From assembly GCA_037501455.1 (NCBI GenBank), contig CM074863.1:9296001-9360000 (forward strand): a stretch of DNA of 64,000 nucleotides, read 5' to 3'. Position numbers and translations under genes: made by a program. Below, in pieces: positions 47,140 to 56,679 of this stretch. This stretch comes from Lantana camara (taxonomy: Eukaryota > Streptophyta > Magnoliopsida > Lamiales > Verbenaceae). Position 1 is the stretch's first letter. Each line of letters opens with the position of its first letter. Below the pieces are notes generated by a model that saw only the letters and a program-made list of their open reading frames with translations, ran no database searches and was not told where the DNA came from.

Positions 47140-49677
47140 CTAAGAATCAAGGGTCTCTTTGCAACCACGGCGATTGTGACCCTTTCGCTTGCACCGTGAA
47201 CATGTAATTGCTCTTTTGACAACCTGAGATGGTATTCTTTTTTGTCTCCTACGTCCGGGTTGAACTCTCACTTCGGGTGGATAAACAAATTGATCCTCTT
47301 CGTTTTCAACCAAAACCATCTCTCCACCTGTTGGTATGGGGTAGATAGGCAACCTGTACACTTCTCTAAATGTCGCAACAGAATACGCTTCGTCACAAAA
47401 TTCATATAACGAAAATCCTTTGTCCTCAATACAAGCACAAGCATGCCTACAAGCTATTCTGAATATCTGCCACTGCTTACAAGTACACGTTCTTGTTTCC
47501 AAATCCACGGCATAAGTTGACTTACCCTCGGTAACTTCAAACAGAAACGGGCTTGCACGCTTTAAGGTCATTTTGCGACCCTCATTATAATTCTGCCTCA
47601 GTATCTCTTCTTGTTCAGGACATAGAAGTTCAATGTTGTATGTTTCTCCAAGATCGCGCCTATCCTTCATCATGGTCATTATTTGTACGCGTATCTGATC
47701 AACCATACCTAACATAGGTAGAACCCTTGCATTAGTCACCCAGGCGTTCCAAGACTCCGCAACGTTGTTATTTATGACACCAAATCGTTCGCCCGAAAAG
47801 AGAGAGTTCGCCCAATTCTGTGGCTCTGATTGCAGGATGAAGTCTTCTGCACGAGGCATAGCTTTCACAATCTCAGCCACATATTTCTGGTAGTCATTGA
47901 ACGAGGTAGTGTACGCGGCTTTTTGGAACATAAATTCCCAATGTTTTTTGTTCTTGTAAGGATAGAATCTGAGAATCTGCACAAAAAAAAAAAAAAAAAA
48001 GGATTACATAGGACAGAATAAATACTACATAAAGTTTGAGATTTCTGGAAAACAATCTCGTATACACTTATCAATATGTTAGTACATAAATGGCCAAATT
48101 CCGCATCTAATTGGTCATATCTCGTATAATTTCTGGAAAAGTTCATGTTCCTTAATTAAAAAACAAGTCAATACAACAAACACAAGTTCATGTTCTGAAT
48201 TAAATACTTCATGTTAACAAATAAGTCAATCAAATAAGTATGATGTTTCTTACCTGAGTTCGGAAATTGTCAACCAAATGCCGTAGGCAATACGCATGGT
48301 GGCTGCCAGGAAACACTATTGGGATGGCCTTCCGTAGACCAGAATGTCTGTCCGAGAAAAATGTATACAATCTAAAACTGATTATGCCTCGTGTCTGACT
48401 CGCTAATGCTTCATGCAATTTCCTACAAAACCATTCCCAATTGGCATCGTTTTCAGCGCTTACAACCGCATATGCGAGGGTGAAAAAACCATCATTGCCG
48501 TCCTTCGATACGGCAGACAAGAGACAGCCTTTGAAGTTATTCTTGATGTGAGTTCCATCCAGAAAAATCAACTTCCGGCAACCTCTCAGAAAACCAACCA
48601 GACATGCATGAAAGCAAAGAAACAGCCTCGTGAATTTTTTGCTATTATCCACCTCATAATCAGCAAAACTCCCCGGATTTGTTTGTTTAACGGCATCACA
48701 ATACCATCTCACTCGATCATACGATTCACCATCATACCCATGGATATCATACATAGCTATTTCTTTACCCTTCCACACCCGTTTGTAAGGGATTTCAACA
48801 CCATAATCCCTTTCTAAATCGTCTTTCATTTCTTTAGGAGAATACATGGGACAAGTTCTAACCTTATCTTTCACAAGGTTTGCAATCCAGTTAGCATCAG
48901 CTCTAGGATGACCCTTCGACATCAGAATACCCTCTCGACACGTGTGCTGCAAGCAACATTTTCTTATTGCAAATTTTAAGTCTTTCTTGCCATAGGATGC
49001 ATAGATACGCCATTTACAATTCCTATCGAGACACGCCGCTATGATCTTCGAACTATCGTTTTTAACATACTTGAATGAACGATGGATAGCCACGGAGTAA
49101 TTTTTCAGTTTTGTCCGAAACTCACCCGCATCGCTGAACCCTTGGCCTACCCCGGTTATGCACAGACTCCACGAATCTCGGGAATTAGAAGCCATAACCT
49201 CAGATTGGGGTGTAAGTGACGTTCTCACATCTTCTCCTCGGTACCTAACAAGGCTGCCAAACAAAACAATGTAGCAAAATACAACAAGTCAGTTTCATCA
49301 TTGTAGCAAAATACAACATTGTAGCAATTTACAAAGTACCTGAACCCAGTCGATCCCAGATGCTCGGTTTCATCATCCCTATCAGTGGCCTTAATATCAA
49401 TATATGTCAAATTGAACGTTTTATGTAGATCAATCATGTTATAAACATCTTCATCACTCAATAACCTAACTTCATGATCCTTAGCATGAGGCGTAATGTA
49501 GGTCAATCTTAATTCATTCATGTTTACCTCAGGCCAACAACCACATACAATTGTCTTCAAAGTCGTCAAATTAAAGTCGACCCTAATTGAGATTACCTGC
49601 ATTTTGTGATTATAACGAATACCACCAAGAAGACGCACAGGTGTGCTACATTCACCAACTTCATGTGGGCTACCCAT
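47140..49677 (-). CDS. MuDR-like transposase of MULE-2, 3 exons
   Basis: Exons in transcript order: 49677-49340, 49253-48254, 47976-47140; total 2175 nt, 724 residues, frame kept across GT-AG introns. An N-terminal PB1-like region of about 110 residues is followed by the MuDR DNA-binding domain (CLDRNCKWRIYASY). The DDE transposase core has FLDGTHIKN, FFSDRHSGL and NNNVAESWN as likely catalytic D, D and E segments. A SWIM zinc site follows (CTCKQW then CRHACAC), and a C-terminal CCHC knuckle (CSRCKRKGHNRRGC). It catalyses cut-and-paste movement from the terminal repeats. No stops or frameshifts are visible. The second intron contains a copy of the minisatellite unit and a poly-A run near 47981-48000. 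The start is the first ATG giving the complete PB1-like region. Confidence 0.9.
48035..48150. repeat. Isolated minisatellite unit in a transposase intron
   Basis: About 110 bases match the 45120-47025 array, including TCTGGAAAACAATCTCGTAT and ATTGGTCATATCTCGTATAA. A neighbouring AAACACAAGT-type repeat (48160-48190) is also shared with 47035-47105 beside the array, so a longer stretch of the array edge was copied or moved. Confidence 0.85.
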
Positions 49678-50174
49678 GTCTAATGCCGAAACAGAGGCAA
49701 CAATTAATTCAGCAAACTGAGCTAAAAAATGGTGAAAGGAAAGAATTAATTCAGAGGCAACAATTAATGCCGAAACAGAGACAACAATTAATTCAGAAAT
49801 TGCCTGAGATTAGCAACGAGGGGAGTCAATAATCAGTCCTACATTTCGTCGGCGAAGGTCGTCGGAGCCGATTACAGTAAATTGCATCGACGGGATCAAC
49901 GAGAGAGATGGCATCTTCTAAATGTGCAGAGAAATTGCAGGACAGGTTGGTACGCTAGGCAAGATGGAGTCATCGCCGGAAACCCACCGGGAACGTCTTC
50001 AAATCGGCGCCGGCGGTAGAACACTTTCTTCCTCAGCGCTGCACCGATCCCCTTTTCCTTTTTTCTGGTTGTCAATGTTGAAATATGCAATAACAATAAT
50101 AATAGTAATAAAGGTGGGTAATATTATTAAGGGTTAATCACTCAATTAAGTTATTAGGGGTTAATCACTCAATT
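49678..50174 (-). other. MULE-2 right internal region, upstream of the transposase
   Basis: Promoter and 5' leader of the transposase. 49690-49800 has short imperfect repeats containing GAGGCAACAATTAATTCAG. 49840-50050 is GC-richer and may be 5' UTR. No further gene is recognised. Confidence 0.45.
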
Positions 50175-50296
50175 AAGGCCATTAGGGAGCAAATAAAAAT
50201 TCAAACTTTGATTTGGGGAGTTAGTAGGGATGGACTAAAAATGAGGGAGTGAATGAAAATTTTAACAAACCTTGGGGAGATAACAAAGACAATCCC
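50175..50296 (-). repeat. MULE-2 right terminal inverted repeat (diverged)
   Basis: Partner of 41270-41395. TTCTTTAAA follows at 50297-50305 as the second target duplication copy. Confidence 0.7.
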
Positions 50297-50305
50297 TTCT
50301 TTAAA

Positions 50306-51392
50306 TCCTTTCCCCTATTAGATTTATCTTTCGATTTGATTTTAAAAATTATTGTATTTCGTGGGAAATACTGCATTATTTAATGTATTTTTTTCGTTGA
50401 AGGTTATTTCGTTAATTAAATTAATAACCACTTTCTTCATTAAATCAATTTAATGCATACTAATATAATATAACATGCGTCTCTCCCTCTCAAAAAACTA
50501 AAAATAAAAATGTATTTCTCGTGCTCTTATAAAATAAATAGTTGGAAATATTTAAATTGCCATAGATTAGACTAAATTATTATCAACAGTCGTACCCTTT
50601 GTTTCTAAACAGTGTACAAGATAAAAAAGCTAACGAAAACTTTTTTATTAATTTTATTTTTACTATAAAAATGATAAAACTAACAAGAAAACAAACTCTC
50701 GAGCAAATTAGGGAACAAAACAGAAAAAGTTATAAAGTACATGTCATCCCCACTACTATTCTGAAAGAAAAAAAAAAACATATCTAAGAATAAAAATGAA
50801 AGACCAAGAATGCATCCAAACAAACGCTACTTCTTTTATGGCTATTATCTTACTTAAAATGTATACATGTCCAGAGCCACTCGATGTTTCAATGATTCCT
50901 CTATTTGCACTCCCAAAAGTAGTTTACAAGCTTCAGAATTCTTTAAAAATGCATTCTTATGAAGCTATAATGTTTCTAGTTAACCACTGGTATTTGTCTT
51001 TTGTCATTTCTTTTAGTTAGGGTAGAGTATATGAAAATGTATGTAAACTTATGTTAATATGTACAAATGTATGTAAAATTATGAAAATTGCATTCTTATG
51101 AAGCCATTATGTTCTAATTTTTTTTGGAAATGGTATTATGTTTCTAATTAACCACTGGTATTTGTCTTTTGTCATTTCTTTTAGTTAGGGTAGAGCATAT
51201 GAAAATGTATGTAAAATTATGTTAATATATGCAAATGCGTATTTTATTACGTAAATTTAAAATTTTTAATATTCAATCTAAGACATAGGTAAAATAGTCA
51301 TTTCCCGTTTAAATTAAACCCTTGAGACTTGAACTAAACACATTAAAAACTCATCCCAAACCCGTTGGCCGTTACCAACACAATCCAACCAG
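50306..51392. other. Continuation of copy-1 upstream DNA, then spacer
   Basis: 50297-50405 aligns with 55293-55425 upstream of copy 2 (for example both have TGTATTTCG and an AATGTATTT near TTCGTTGAA), so it is the distal upstream DNA of copy 1 separated by MULE-2. The remainder, about 1 kb, is AT-rich. It contains a direct duplication of about 100 bp: the stretch with CCACTGGTATTTGTCTTTTG at 50985-51050 recurs at 51150-51225. No gene is seen. Confidence 0.6.
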
Positions 51393-53053
51393 TCATCCAC
51401 CCATTATTCTCCTAACTAATGAACCCAGCCCATACTTGACCCAATTTAAAATTGTTAAAATCCAATTCGGCCCAAAACCATTGGATTGGGTTGGATGTAT
51501 GGGCTCCTCAGGTTGCTTCCCTAGTTGAACAGGCATAGGCTTCCAATCAGTTTCCTTTCCCTCATCCATTAAAGCGATTCCCTTAGCTTTCAGATCTTTA
51601 CTGATTTGATCACCTTTCGAATACTCCTTGTTGTTCCGGGCAAGCTTTCTTTCCTCAATAGAGTGCAGAAGATCATCTTCGGTCAGCCCAGCCCTTTTCA
51701 GAGCTTTATCTTTCAGCTGTTGTAAAACCTGAAAATAGAGGCCCATAATACAGTTTACATCATTAGAGTTGGATACAAGTGTTGTTGATAGAAATGTGGA
51801 GAGGCATATATGAGAGGTACCTCAGCGTAACTCGAACTGGAAAGCAATCCAAGAACATCTAAGACTTCTCTGACTTGTTTCTCCATATCGATAAGGGACT
51901 TAACAGTTGATAAGCGCTGTTGCTTCTGCTGCTGCTTCTGAAAAGTCATCAAAAGAGAATTTCAGAATCAGATAAATTTGTGGACAAACACAAAAGAGTG
52001 TGTGTGTAAGTGTCTGTGTCGCACAGAGTGAGAGAGAGTATGAATCCCTGCCTTGAGCTTGGTCACAGAACTGTTGATAAATGTGAAAGCTTCGTGAAGA
52101 GCAGACTTTAAGATGGATGGGGTGTGCAAATCATCAGCTAATTTTGTCTCAAACTCATCATGTAGCTTGTTGATGCAATCTTTGTCGGTTTTGCTGAGAC
52201 GGACTGATTTGCTATTTGCTTCTTCACTTTCTTCTTTCCGTGCCAACAATGCATCTTCACAATCTTTCAAAGCCTGTCAATCACAAAACGACCCAGCAAA
52301 ATTGTTCACTAAAATCAGTTATTGTTGGCATCATTTTATATGCATACACTGCATGAGACAAGACATGACAAATCAAATCAACAGTGCAAGGGTGACGAGG
52401 TTATGCATAGCCTTGCAGAAATTATCATCTGAAACTAAAATAACAAAGACCCTAATAAAGCAGTTACATGTTACTCATATTTTGTACCAAAATAAAACAT
52501 AAAATTTACAATTATGACCCAAACACAGAGACCGAACTGAAAGATTTAAGAAAGAAATGAAAACAATTGCTCAAGGCACCTATCAACTGTACCACAATAG
52601 AATATTGGCGTGTTTTCACCTTATATATATTATAAATAGCTTCTGAAGAAATTTCTATCTGTGATATTGAATAATTGACTGGAGAACGGTAGTGAGTCCC
52701 CAACAGGAAATACCTCAATGCAAGTGGATGGTATAACCTAAAAACCTGTAAAATTATTCAATTCAAATGATTCAATGCAACACAAGCAGTTTCAATATTG
52801 ACAAGTTAGAATAACTAATCACTCTCATCTTTTTACCTCCCTAATGGTGAAAAAGTTGCCAAGAGATTTAGACATTTTCTCATTATTTGCTGTAACAAAA
52901 CCATTATGTATCCAGTAATTAATTTTGCTCTCTGAGCAAGCAGCAACACTTTGAGCAATCTCATTTTCATGATGAGGAAAGATCAAGTCCATCCCACCAC
53001 CATGGATATCAAATGTATGTGTCAAGTATTGAGCACTCATAGCACTGCATTCT

Positions 53054-53085
<32 letters not shown>

Positions 53086-55044
53086 GCTGTCCCATTGTGG
53101 CTCGCCAGGCTTTGCAGCCTGTAAAAAAGAACATAAATCTTCAATTGGTGAAATGCGAAACCAGAATAATTAAATAGAAAATCACGCAGGTTTCGGTTTT
53201 CCACCTTCCACAAAGCAAAATCAGCAGGATTGCGCTTTCTCTGATCAACAGCAACTCGTTCGCCAGCTCTATTATCTTCCAGCTTCCGACCCGATAGAAG
53301 ACCATAATTTGGAAAATTATCAACAGAGAAGTAAACGTCTCCATCTACAGCATAAGCACAACCATTGCTGATAATCTGCATTAGGAAATTGATACATAAC
53401 GTGACATAACTCCAAAGAATGGATAAAAATATGAATCTATTCCATGGAGTTCCTAGTAAAGACATACAAACAATAATCCTACTCGATATTAAAAAAAATC
53501 TGACGTCAAAGCAAGCTCCTTCAAGACAAAAAAGAATTGTGTAGACTAGTGACACAGTAATATGAAATTTGTTTGGGAATTGCGAACAAGACTGCAACAA
53601 CAGGCACCATAGCAGAGAATAACTAGACAGTGAGCATTAGGAAAGAACATAGCATCCATTACAACATGATATCCATTACAATGGACAAAAAAGAAAGGCA
53701 TGGAAAGAACCTGAGCTATCATGTCCTTTATTTGCTCCATATGATCAGTAACCTTTGGCTGATGGGTAGGAAGAAGGCACTGGAGATCAGCCATGTCACT
53801 AAGAAACTCTTCGCAAAATCGCGCACTCAATGCTTTTGGGTCTTCCCCAACCTCGTTTGCTCTACTTATAATCTGAAGATAGCAATTCGTTAGGTACAAC
53901 TGCATAAGTCGATTTAAGTAACATTCAACAGATACCATCATTATTTCAATCATTGCTAAAAGTAACGATAGCTGACGGATAAAAACTAGGGATTGATGGA
54001 CTGACAAAAAGATTAATTTTAGTGATGCAGCAACATTCTAAGAGATCCTTAACCCATGGATCACAAATGCAGCAATCAGTTGCTTCCACTATCTGCCTAT
54101 GACTAGATTCATCTACTATTTTTTATTAGATTTTTCTTAAGGTGGTACTTTACTATAGTAAATCTGAGTTATTTTTGTTTGCTCCGAACTTTCAGTAAAT
54201 GAGAGCCTAGTTATATTGGGTAATATCTTATATTTGACTAAAGGTGCTCTGGAGTGTGTTGTTTGTTTATTAAATTGATGACTAACGAAGTTTGCTTATG
54301 ATGTCAATAATGTAGAATCTTGCTGAATAGTTTTAGTTCAACTAAAATCTGAATCACGAAGCACATCTTACCTTGTCATCCACGTCCGTGAAATTGCGGA
54401 CATAAACTACCTCATATCCCAAATGTCTCAGATATCTGCAAAAATGAAATAACAATAAGTAAATTCAGATGAAACACATAAGTGATAACATCAATTATGA
54501 TCATTCTAAGCAAGTCGAATAAAGGAAACATCTGTCCACAATCCATTTGCTTTTTTTTTTTTGGGGATAAATCAATAAGTTTCTTAATAAAATGGTCATG
54601 TACTCATTTGCCAATAAAATGAAAACTTAAACATATTATGTAATATAATTCAAAATTTTCCAAATCCAAGAACTGAAGAATCATACAAACTTCACCAGCT
54701 CAGAAACAACAGAGTTTTAACAAAATTAGGAACCACATGAATTGAGAGCAGTTAAAAATAAATCCAATTTCAAGATCAACAAATCCCCTAAATATCAAAA
54801 CCATAACCAAATAAGTTCAGTCTCCACAAAATTAAAAGCATAAATCTGAATAAATACATCTAAAATGGAACCTGTAGAGAACATCAAATGCAACATAGGC
54901 ACGCGCGTGACCGATATGGCTAAGGTCGTAAGAGGTGACGCCACAGACATACATTCCAACTTTGCCTTCAACCAAGGGCTTAAACACCTCTTTCTGCTTC
55001 GTCATACTGTTGTACATTCGAAATTCCGGCCTCTTTTTCGCCAT
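51393..55044 (-). CDS. Cytosolic cysteinyl-tRNA synthetase, copy 2, 9 exons
   Basis: Exons in transcript order: 55044-54872, 54435-54372, 53872-53711, 53375-53205, 53118-52837, 52745-52620, 52273-52052, 51937-51821, 51728-51393; total 1653 nt, 550 residues. Exons 1-8 have exactly the same lengths as copy 1 and most intron sequence aligns, so this is a recent tandem duplicate in the same orientation. [14 protein letters not shown] and the zinc-ligand positions are kept, so activity is expected. Differences include AQSVAACS for AQSCAACS after the HHENE motif. The last exon loses similarity after about KPMPVQ and runs into an unrelated tail of about 35 residues (to RRIMGG), so the 3' end was replaced. 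A 200-base insertion-like difference in intron 1 relative to copy 1 is also present (about 54470-54690). Confidence 0.93.
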
Positions 55045-55439
55045 CTCTGTCTGAATTAACACAACAAAGAGAAAGCGTTACTTCTGGCACAAAGAGCTCC
55101 AATTCAAAGAGCTTTGATTTAGATTTTGTGCAAAGCCCAAATCCAATCCACAAACAATTGCCTTCAGTTAATTATATGATTATATCCAGTAGCGTCAGGT
55201 AAGAGGAGAGAAACACACTGACAGAGTCCTAATTCTTTCAGAGCTGACCCTCTCTTTATTAAAAGGACTAAATAATATTTAATTTTGATATTCTTAAATC
55301 TTTTCCGATATTAGATGGTATCTTTCAGTTGGATTCTTTTGAAAATTAGTGTGATATTTCATTAATTTGAGATATTGTATTTCGCGGCAAATATTGCAGA
55401 ATTTAATGTATTTGGTTCGTTGAACTACCGAGCTGAATG
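55045..55439 (-). promoter_or_regulatory. Upstream region of synthetase copy 2, with the MULE-2-free site
   Basis: Alignable with the upstream DNA of copy 1 on both sides of MULE-2. The place matching the insertion point is about 55287-55300, where GATATTCTTAAATC is continuous. No inserted element and no duplicated TTCTTTAAA is present. It should contain the 5' UTR and promoter. Confidence 0.65.
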
Positions 55440-55970
55440 ACTCGGATCCGGGCTCGGCTCGCAAGCCACCTAGAGGCTAGGATTTAGTTCGGACTTCGGA
55501 CTTGATTCGGCCCTGGCTCGCGAGCCATCTGGGTACATGTTCTTGGAACATACAATTGAGTTTTCAAGAATAATATGGGTCTCAAGAATTTCAACCGCCC
55601 TCAATCTCCCAGGTAAGAAAAAAATCATAAGATTCTTGAATTACCTTAGAACAGAGAGGGGCAGTGGTGCGCGGTGGGCCGGTGTCGCGAGGAGGTGCTG
55701 GAGTGGTGCGAGGTGGCTCTAGACGGAGAGAGGGGCAGTGGTGGAGTCAGATGTGGTGTGCGGTGGCGCGAGGAGATGCTGGCGTGGTGGGCGGTGGTGT
55801 TATACGGCGAGAGGGGCGGTGGTGGTTGGAGATGGCGATATTGATGATATAGTGTGGTTTTGCTCTTGCTGCGGCTAGCTCTGGAATAAGAAGCAGAAAC
55901 CAGTTTTTTTTTTTTTTATACTATTATATTAAGGAGAGATTCTTTTTCCTTTTTTAACGCAAATTCTATC
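55440..55970. other. GC-rich spacer with degenerate repeats before the gypsy element
   Basis: 55440-55535 has GGCTCG/GGCTCGCGAGCC-type words, including two versions of CTCGC(A/G)AGCCA. 55655-55835 has about three degenerate units of 70-80 bp containing GAGAGGGGC(A/G)GTGGTG and GCGAGGAG(G/A)TGCTGG. Frames through it are repetitive and not recognised. It may be a remnant of an older element. The start of the LTR fixes the right limit only by inference. Confidence 0.5.
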
Positions 55971-56636
55971 TGACGTGGTCCCATCCAAAACAGCCACGAT
56001 AGCGACACGTGGACCACTAATCACGAGCCACGACAAGTGGTAGACTGGTCAAAGGTGCCACGCAAGCCTCCCCAATCTGCCACGTCCCACGGAAAACCCT
56101 TCAGGAATGTAAAAGCTAACCGCTCAACCGTGTCGACTCGACTACCCTCAGGAATAGTCGAAACACCATCGAATATTTCCAAGGCAAGTCGGCGAGTACT
56201 CGACCGTTTGGTTATCAGGTCGAACTTGGGTCGACTATCCCGGGGCCCACTCCGCCGTTTTCAGCATTAAATGAGGCCTGACAGGCCGTACGAAGCAGTT
56301 GGCGCATTTAATGTGCTTGCAGGTCGCACTGTACAGGTAATCATTACCTTAATAGGTATAAATACCCCCCCCCATAAATGCCATTTAACACACACAACCA
56401 CCACCTAAAAACGCACAAGTTACTCGATAAGCTCTTAGCCACTCGATACTAACTTGAGCGTCGGAGTGCCGACAAAGGGAATCACCCCCCTCGTCCTTTG
56501 TCGGTCCGAAGCTTACGTTTGTCACTCTCCCCAGGTCGATTCCACATCGAGCTCTGCCCACCAAACAAATCTCAAGTGACTCGAGTCGATCGGTACAGAA
56601 CACCGCCACGTCATCGATCCGGATCCGACACGATCA
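55971..56636 (+). repeat. Probable 5' LTR of the gypsy element
   Basis: The inner end is well placed: a CA dinucleotide three bases before the primer site. The outer end is inferred as the TG of TGACGTGGTC at 55971, which mirrors the inner end GACACGATCA as expected for short LTR inverted ends. It contains a TATA box and promoter. The partner LTR is outside the window. Confidence 0.6.
56357..56364 (+). promoter_or_regulatory. TATA box in the gypsy LTR
   Basis: TATAAATA, followed by a run of nine C. It lies about 280 bases before the LTR inner end, the usual U3 position for the element's own promoter. Confidence 0.7.
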
Positions 56637-56639
56637 TTT

Positions 56640-56657
56640 TGGCGCCGTCTGTGGGAA
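56640..56657 (+). other. Gypsy primer-binding site
   Basis: TGGCGCCGTCTGTGGGAA, three bases after the LTR. The first nine bases match the complement of the tRNA-Asp 3' end; this form is common in plant Tat-lineage elements. Confidence 0.75.
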
Positions 56658-56679
56658 ACGAGCGAGAAGTCGAAAGGAA

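Larger units (their letters stand above)
41270..50296. mobile_element. MULE-2: Mutator-like transposon with intact transposase and Ulp1-like genes
   Basis: Nine-base target duplications TTCTTTAAA lie at 41261-41269 and 50297-50305. The ends are diverged inverted repeats of about 120 bp rich in ACTCCC/CTCCCC words; both inverted copies contain CTAACTCCCCAA. The 9027-bp element carries two genes in convergent orientation: a Ulp1/C48-like gene on the + strand (42163-44914) and a MuDR-like transposase on the - strand (47140-49677). A minisatellite fills the space between their 3' ends. Both spliced frames stay open, so the element may be autonomous. MULEs that carry Ulp1-like proteases (Kaonashi-type) are a known plant class, and this seems to be a member. 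Confidence 0.9.

Noticed and set aside
49587..49832. Gln-rich plus-strand frame upstream of the MULE-2 transposase
   Set aside because: Produced by short CAACAATTAATTCAG-type repeats and overlaps exon 1 of the transposase on the other strand.
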